Positions 58,279 through 64,000 of a stretch of 64,000 nt of DNA are shown in pieces; position 1 is the first letter of the stretch; each line of letters begins with the position of its first letter. The notes under the pieces are model-generated. The model saw only the letters and a program-made list of their open reading frames with translations, was not told the origin of the DNA and did no database searches. Where the stretch lies: the NCBI RefSeq assembly GCF_002086735.1, contig NZ_MVIJ01000001.1:1-64000 (forward strand). The letters run 5' to 3'. The stretch comes from Mycobacterium scrofulaceum. Its GTDB lineage: Bacteria; Actinomycetota; Actinomycetes; Mycobacteriales; Mycobacteriaceae. A program made the position numbers and the translations under genes.

Positions 58279-61200
58279 GCTGAGAGTCCAACCTTTCCAG
58301 CTTCGCGAGCGTCGAATGTTGCGTCCGATCCAGGCCCGCCCGTTGAGCCGGCGCGCAATGCGTCGATCAATTCGTCGAGGGTGATCCCGCCGAGCATGCG
58401 GGCGACCGGGACCGACCGTCCGACCGTGCGGCGCAGCCGCTTACGCAGATCGAGCGCGAGCAACGAGTCCACCCCGAGGTCGATCAGCGGCGCGGCCGGG
58501 TCGATCGACACCGAGTCGCCCAGGTGCAGCGTCGCGGCGAGCTGGTCGCGCACCACCTCGGCGAGCGGCTTGGCGAGTCGGCCGTCCACTCCCCCGTCGT
58601 CGTCTCGAGACGCGTCGAACGGCACGGCCATGCCCTGACTCTCGAAGAACACCCCGAGCCGGTCGGGGTCCGCGTCGAAGATCAACGGATCGCCGTCGTA
58701 GCGGTACAGGCCGGCCTCGATCGCCCGGTCCGGAACCATCGCGATCAGACCGGAGCGTTCTGTGCGGGCGATCTCGTCGGCCGCCACGACCCCGGCGGCC
58801 TGCCACAGTCCCCACCGGATCGCCGTGCAGTCGCGTCCCGTGCCGCGCAGCCGGGCGGCCAGCACGTCGAGCATCCGGTTGGAGGCGGCGTAGGCCGCGT
58901 GGCCGTAGCCGCCCCACACCCCGAACACCGAGGAGCAGGCCAGGATTCGGCAATCCGGTCGCAGCGGCCAGGACCCGGCCAGCAGGGCGAGGCCGCGCAC
59001 CTTTGCCGCACACACCGCGGCGACACCTTCGCCGCTTAGGTCGGACCGGGAGTGGGCCTCGGCGATGCCGGCGGTATGAATCAGCAGCGACGCGCCGGTG
59101 CCGGCGTGCCGCGCGGCGACGGCACGCACGGCGGCCGCATCCGTGATGTCGCAGCGCGGTGCGTGCACGTCGGCGTCGTGGTTTTCGGTGAGCCGGCGCA
59201 GGGCGTCGCGGCCGATGCCGTTGCGGCTCAACAGGGTGACCGTGCGCGCGCCACGCTCGATGCAGTACCGCGCATATTGCAGGCCGATGGCCCCGCTGCC
59301 GCCGGTGATCACCACGTGCTCGAGCGCGGCGGCGTCCAGCGGCCGCCCGGTCGCCGTGTCGCGGCAGTTCCGGAAGGTCCGGACGTAGGCCCGCGGTGAC
59401 CCGCCGTCGCGCAGCGCCACCTCACCGGGTTCGCCCAGCAGCGCGTCGACGACGGCGCTCGCCGTCCGGGGGTCGGCGTCGCGGCCACCCAGGTCGACAT
59501 GCCCGAAGGCCTGGTCGGCGAATTCGAAGCCGACGCTGCGATGCATCGCGGCCAGCGCCGCCTGCGCCGGCCGGGCGTCGGCGTCACCGGCATCGACGGT
59601 CTCGGCGCACGCGGTGAGCAACCACACCGCCCGGCAGCGCGGGCCGATCAGGGCGGCGTAGTCGGGCAGGCCCGCGTCCGGCCGGGCGGCGAGCTGGTCG
59701 ATCGCGGCGGTGGCGTCCGCCGCGTCGAGGGCGGGCGCGACGATGGCGAGGATCTCCGCGTCGTGCGGCGACACCAGTCGGCAATCACGGCGCGCCTCAA
59801 TGGCTTCCGTCAGCCGTTGCGGTAAGGCGCCGTCGGCGGGGTCGGCGGCGACGACGCCGATGTCCGCCCCCGCCGCCGCCGGCGGCGTCGCTTGCCGCCA
59901 ATGTTCGACGGCGGCGGTGAGCGCCGGGCCCGGCGGCGTGTCGATCAGCGGTTCTGGCGCGGCCCAAAGATGCACCGCCCGCATGGGCGCGTTCGGGAAC
60001 CCGCGTAGCGGCGGGCGGGCGCCACCGGGGATGGCGTTGGCCCATCGGCAGCCGGGATCGGCGGCCGCCACGGCGGCGATGTTGGCCGCCAGCACGTCGG
60101 TGATCGCGCCGTCCCGGTGCCCCGAGCCGACGACGACGGTCGTCCGCTCGTCGACGAGGTCCGCCAACGGGTACAGCAGCGAGGGATGCGCGGACATCTC
60201 CACGAAGGCGGTGGCCCCGAGCCTCCGGGCCGACTCCACCGCGCGATCGAAACGTACTGTGCTGCAGAGGTTTTCATACCAGTAGTCGGTGAAGTCCGCG
60301 TCCGGGTCGACCTGCGCGCCGAAGGTCGACCCGACGAATCGCACCGGGCTGTCCCGGAATGCGGACTCCGGAATCAGCTCGACGAGCTTGGCGCGCAACC
60401 GCCGCAGGACGCTGGTGTGCCCCGGGTAGTCCACGGAGAGCTGGTGGGTGAACATGCCGCGCTGCCGGGCCAGTCGCACCGCGGCCGCCACGGCCTCATG
60501 GTCACCGGACACCACGGTCGACGACGGGCCGTTGACCGCCGAAACTTCCAGCCAGCCCGCCGTTTCCGCGATCAGGGACTCGGCCTCCCCCATGCCGGCG
60601 CCGAATACCGCCATGGCGTAGCGACCCGACAGTTGGTCGATGATCGCGGCGCGGGCGCCGACGAGCCTGACCGCGTCGGGCAACGATACGGTTCCCGCCA
60701 CGTACGCCGCCGCGACCTCGCCGAGGCTGTGTCCGACGGTCATCGCGGGGAGCACGCCGTGGCATCGCCATTCGTGGGCGAGGCTGACCGCGTGGGTGAA
60801 TTGCGCCCCCTGGATCTCGGTGCGCGACCAGTCGCGGTCGCGCTCCCCGGTCAGGTAGGGCAACGGGGAGGGCAACCCCGCGGCGCGGTATGCCTGGGCG
60901 CATCGGTCGGCCTCGGCCCGGTACGCCGGCAACTGGTGATAGGCCTGGGCGCCCATCGCCTGCCATTGGTTGCCCTGGCCGGGAAACACGAAGGCGATGC
61001 ACGGCGCGGTGGGGAGGGAGGACCGGTGGACCAGCGGGTGCTCCTCGCCGCGGGTGAGGGCGGACAGCCCCGCGGCCAGTTCGGCCCGGTCGGCCGCCCG
61101 GACCACCGCGCGGTGCCGGCGCACCCGCCGCAGACGCAGCGGGGTGGACGCGATCGCCGCAATATCGGCGCCCGCGCCGGCCCCGCCCAGGAAGGCCATT

Positions 61201-61288
61201 ACGGCCCCGGCGTCCTGACTGATCAGCTGTTCGTCGTGGGCGGACAGCAGCACCGGCAACCGGCCGTCGGGCAGCGGGGAGGTCAGCA

Positions 61289-61289
<1 letters not shown>
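58275..61289 (-). CDS. mbtD: Mycobactin polyketide synthase MbtD (AT-KR-ACP)
   Basis: A 1004-residue partial PKS, the same length as in M. tuberculosis. Acyltransferase: FVFPGQGNQW and GHSLGE (active Ser near residue 183). Ketoreductase: VITGGSGAIGLQYARY (~658) with the active tyrosine in YAASN (~803). Acyl carrier: LIDLGVDSLLALDL (~937). It lacks a ketosynthase, which MbtC supplies. Together they make the beta-hydroxy acid unit of mycobactin. The ATG shares its A with the mbtC stop (TGATG). Confidence 0.95.
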
Positions 61290-62597
<1,308 letters not shown>

Positions 62598-62605
<8 letters not shown>

Positions 62606-63362
62606 CGCCGTTCACCCGCTCGGCCACGGCGTCGATGTGCTCGTTGAGGTAGAAATGGCCGCCGTCGTAGAGGAACAGCTCGAAGGCGCCGGCGGTGTGG
62701 CTTTCCCAGAGCCGCAACGCGGACTCCTCGACGCGGTGGTCGTCGCGCGCCCCGAGCACGCGGATGTCGGCGCGGATGCGGACGTCGGGGCCGCACTCGT
62801 AGCGGTTGACCGCTCGGTAGTCGGCCCGCACGGCCGCGGTCAGCAGCTCGGCGAACTCTTCGTCGGCGAGCAGTTCGGGGTCGGTGCCACCGAGATCGGC
62901 GATGTCGGCGAGCAATCCGTCATCGGTGGTGGGGAGTTCGGGCATCGCGGCGACCGCGGACGGCGCCGGTCCGGCCGAGACCCACAGGCGCTGCACCGCG
63001 GCGTCGTGAGATTCGGCGATCCTGGCGAACTCGAACGCGACGACGGCACCCATGCTGTGGCCGAACAGCCGCAGCGGCGCCACGCGATGCCACGGTCCGG
63101 CGTCGAACAGGCCCCGGGCGAGGTCGTGCACGGTGTCGGGGGCCGGGTGGCCGAGCCGGTCCGCGCGCTGCGGGTACTGCACGATGTAGGTGTCCCCACC
63201 CGCGGACAGCGCGGCCGCCAGCGCGCGGTAGCTTGCCGCGGCCGCCCCCGCGTGCGGGAACACCACGGTCGCGCCGGCGCGCGGGCCCGCGCCCCTACCG
63301 GGCACCCGCTTGATCCATGGCGCGAACTCGGAGGGCGCACTCAGCACCGGATCGGATGTCAT
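62598..63362 (-). CDS. mbtT: Type II thioesterase of the mycobactin cluster
   Basis: A 254-residue alpha/beta hydrolase. The nucleophile elbow is LFGHSMGAVVAFEFAR (Ser near residue 103), with TVVFPHAGAAAASYRAL as the usual NRPS editing-thioesterase start and GGHFYLNEH bearing the catalytic His. In M. tuberculosis a thioesterase domain is at the end of MbtB; here it is a separate gene with its ATG overlapping the mbtB stop (ATGA), as described for mbtT of other mycobacteria. It should clear misloaded carrier domains or assist release. Confidence 0.9.
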
Positions 63363-64000
63363 TGCGGCGTCACGGCCTTCCCGGCCGGCCGCGAAGCCGA
63401 GAGCACCGTGTCGGCGTCCATCTGGCTGACCTCCAGGTACAGCTCGGCCACCTGGTCCAGCCGCGCGCCGCCGCCCTCCCGGTCGATGAGCAAAGCGGCG
63501 AGCGCCGCCACCGTTCTGGTGGCGAAGACGTCGGCGACCACGACGTGAGGCGTGTCCAGCCACGTGCGGATGCGACCCACGGCCTGGGTGGCCAGCACCG
63601 AATCGCCGCCGAGGGCAAAGAAGTCGTCGTCGCGACCGACGGTGTCCACGCCGAGCAGCTCCCCGAGGAGCGCGGCGAGAGCGGATTCCAGCGGCGTCGC
63701 CGGGGCCGAGTGGCCGGGCCGCTCGGACGCCGAAACGGCGGCGCCCAGGTCCCGGGCGACGGCGCGGCGGTCGATCTTGCCGGCGTCGGTGAACGGGATG
63801 CGCCGCACCAACGCGATGTGACGCGGAATCATGTGCGCCGGAACGAGTTCGGCCATCAGCTCCCGCATCCGCTCGGCGGTCAGCCCGGCACCCGGGCTCT
63901 CCGGGCAGACCGCCGCGGCGAGCGCCTCGGATCCACCCGCGCCGGGAAGCAGGGCGGCGACCGCGATCGCCACCCCCGGCAGCCGCCGCAACGCGGTCTC
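63359..64000 (-). CDS. mbtB: Phenyloxazoline synthase MbtB, C-terminal part (runs off the window)
   Basis: The last ~213 residues of an NRPS. They include the end of an adenylation domain (PRHIALVRRIPFTDAGKIDRRAV, the A10 lysine) and a carrier domain ([24 protein letters not shown]). The rest of the gene, expected to hold the cyclisation and adenylation domains for serine/threonine, lies beyond 64000. MbtB joins salicylate with serine or threonine to form the phenyloxazoline. No thioesterase follows in the same chain; it is encoded by the next gene. Confidence 0.9.
   Translation of the reverse strand, partial: ETALRRLPGVAIAVAALLPGAGGSEALAAAVCPESPGAGLTAERMRELMAELVPAHMIPRHIALVRRIPFTDAGKIDRRAVARDLGAAVSASERPGHSAPATPLESALAALLGELLGVDTVGRDDDFFALGGDSVLATQAVGRIRTWLDTPHVVVADVFATRTVAALAALLIDREGGGARLDQVAELYLEVSQMDADTVLSASRPAGKAVTPQ

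Overview
The window is a high-GC actinobacterial chromosome segment, almost certainly from a non-tuberculous Mycobacterium. The evidence is a PPE protein, the mycobactin (mbt) cluster, Mtb12/CFP2 antigens, a trehalose sulfotransferase (Stf0), and gene order that follows M. tuberculosis Rv2329c-Rv2383c (narK-lppP-mez ... cysK1-cysE ... dnaG-dgt ... glyS-smtB-furB-uppS-recO-amiA2-era-phoH-dnaJ2-hrcA-mbt) with several insertions and losses. Comparisons with M. tuberculosis are from memory of its annotation, not from a search. The first ~130 bases are G/C homopolymer runs that look like poor-quality sequence.

Region 1 (0.1-7.2 kb): an ABC transporter with a degenerate Walker A motif, a phytase-esterase-like lipoprotein, an acyl-CoA oxidase-like flavoprotein, a NarK nitrate/nitrite transporter and the lipoprotein LppP. 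Region 2 (7.3-17.2 kb) is about nitrogen and sulfur assimilation: a giant fused assimilatory nitrate reductase/CysJ-type flavoprotein behind a structured leader, a small gene that looks like a copied and decayed piece of its C-terminus, Stf0, then the cysteine operon cysK-cysE-thioredoxin. That operon is preceded by a leaderless polycysteine short ORF and a second short ORF coupled to cysK. Malic enzyme and tRNA-Asn follow.

Region 3 (17.4-31.9 kb) is housekeeping: dnaG, dgt with a SodC-like lipoprotein gene lying between them, a TPM-domain protein, a PPE-SVP gene followed by a terminator and a small protein carrying an isolated SVP motif, glyS, the zinc regulators smtB-furB, a MIRU-type 57-bp tandem repeat between uppS and its downstream gene, recO and an amidase. 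Region 4 (32-42.4 kb): a SulP transporter, a decayed tyrosine recombinase fragment, and the operon phoH-ybeY-X-corC-era, where X is an unrecognised secreted proline-rich, membrane-anchored protein, then rsmE, dnaJ2 and hrcA.

Region 5 (42.6-45.7 kb): an Rv2375-like gene, a carboxymuconolactone decarboxylase/ECF41-type sigma factor pair, and two tandem Mtb12 paralogues. Region 6 (45.8-64 kb) is the mycobactin cluster on the minus strand (mbtB-T-C-D-E-F-G-H), every junction overlapping by a few bases. MbtE is about 500 residues longer than the M. tuberculosis protein and reads as C-A-T-C-A-T. Its second adenylation domain lacks the aspartate that normally binds an alpha-amino group, so it may load an unusual acid or be inactive. 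This is the most novel-looking signal in the window, together with the polycysteine attenuator.
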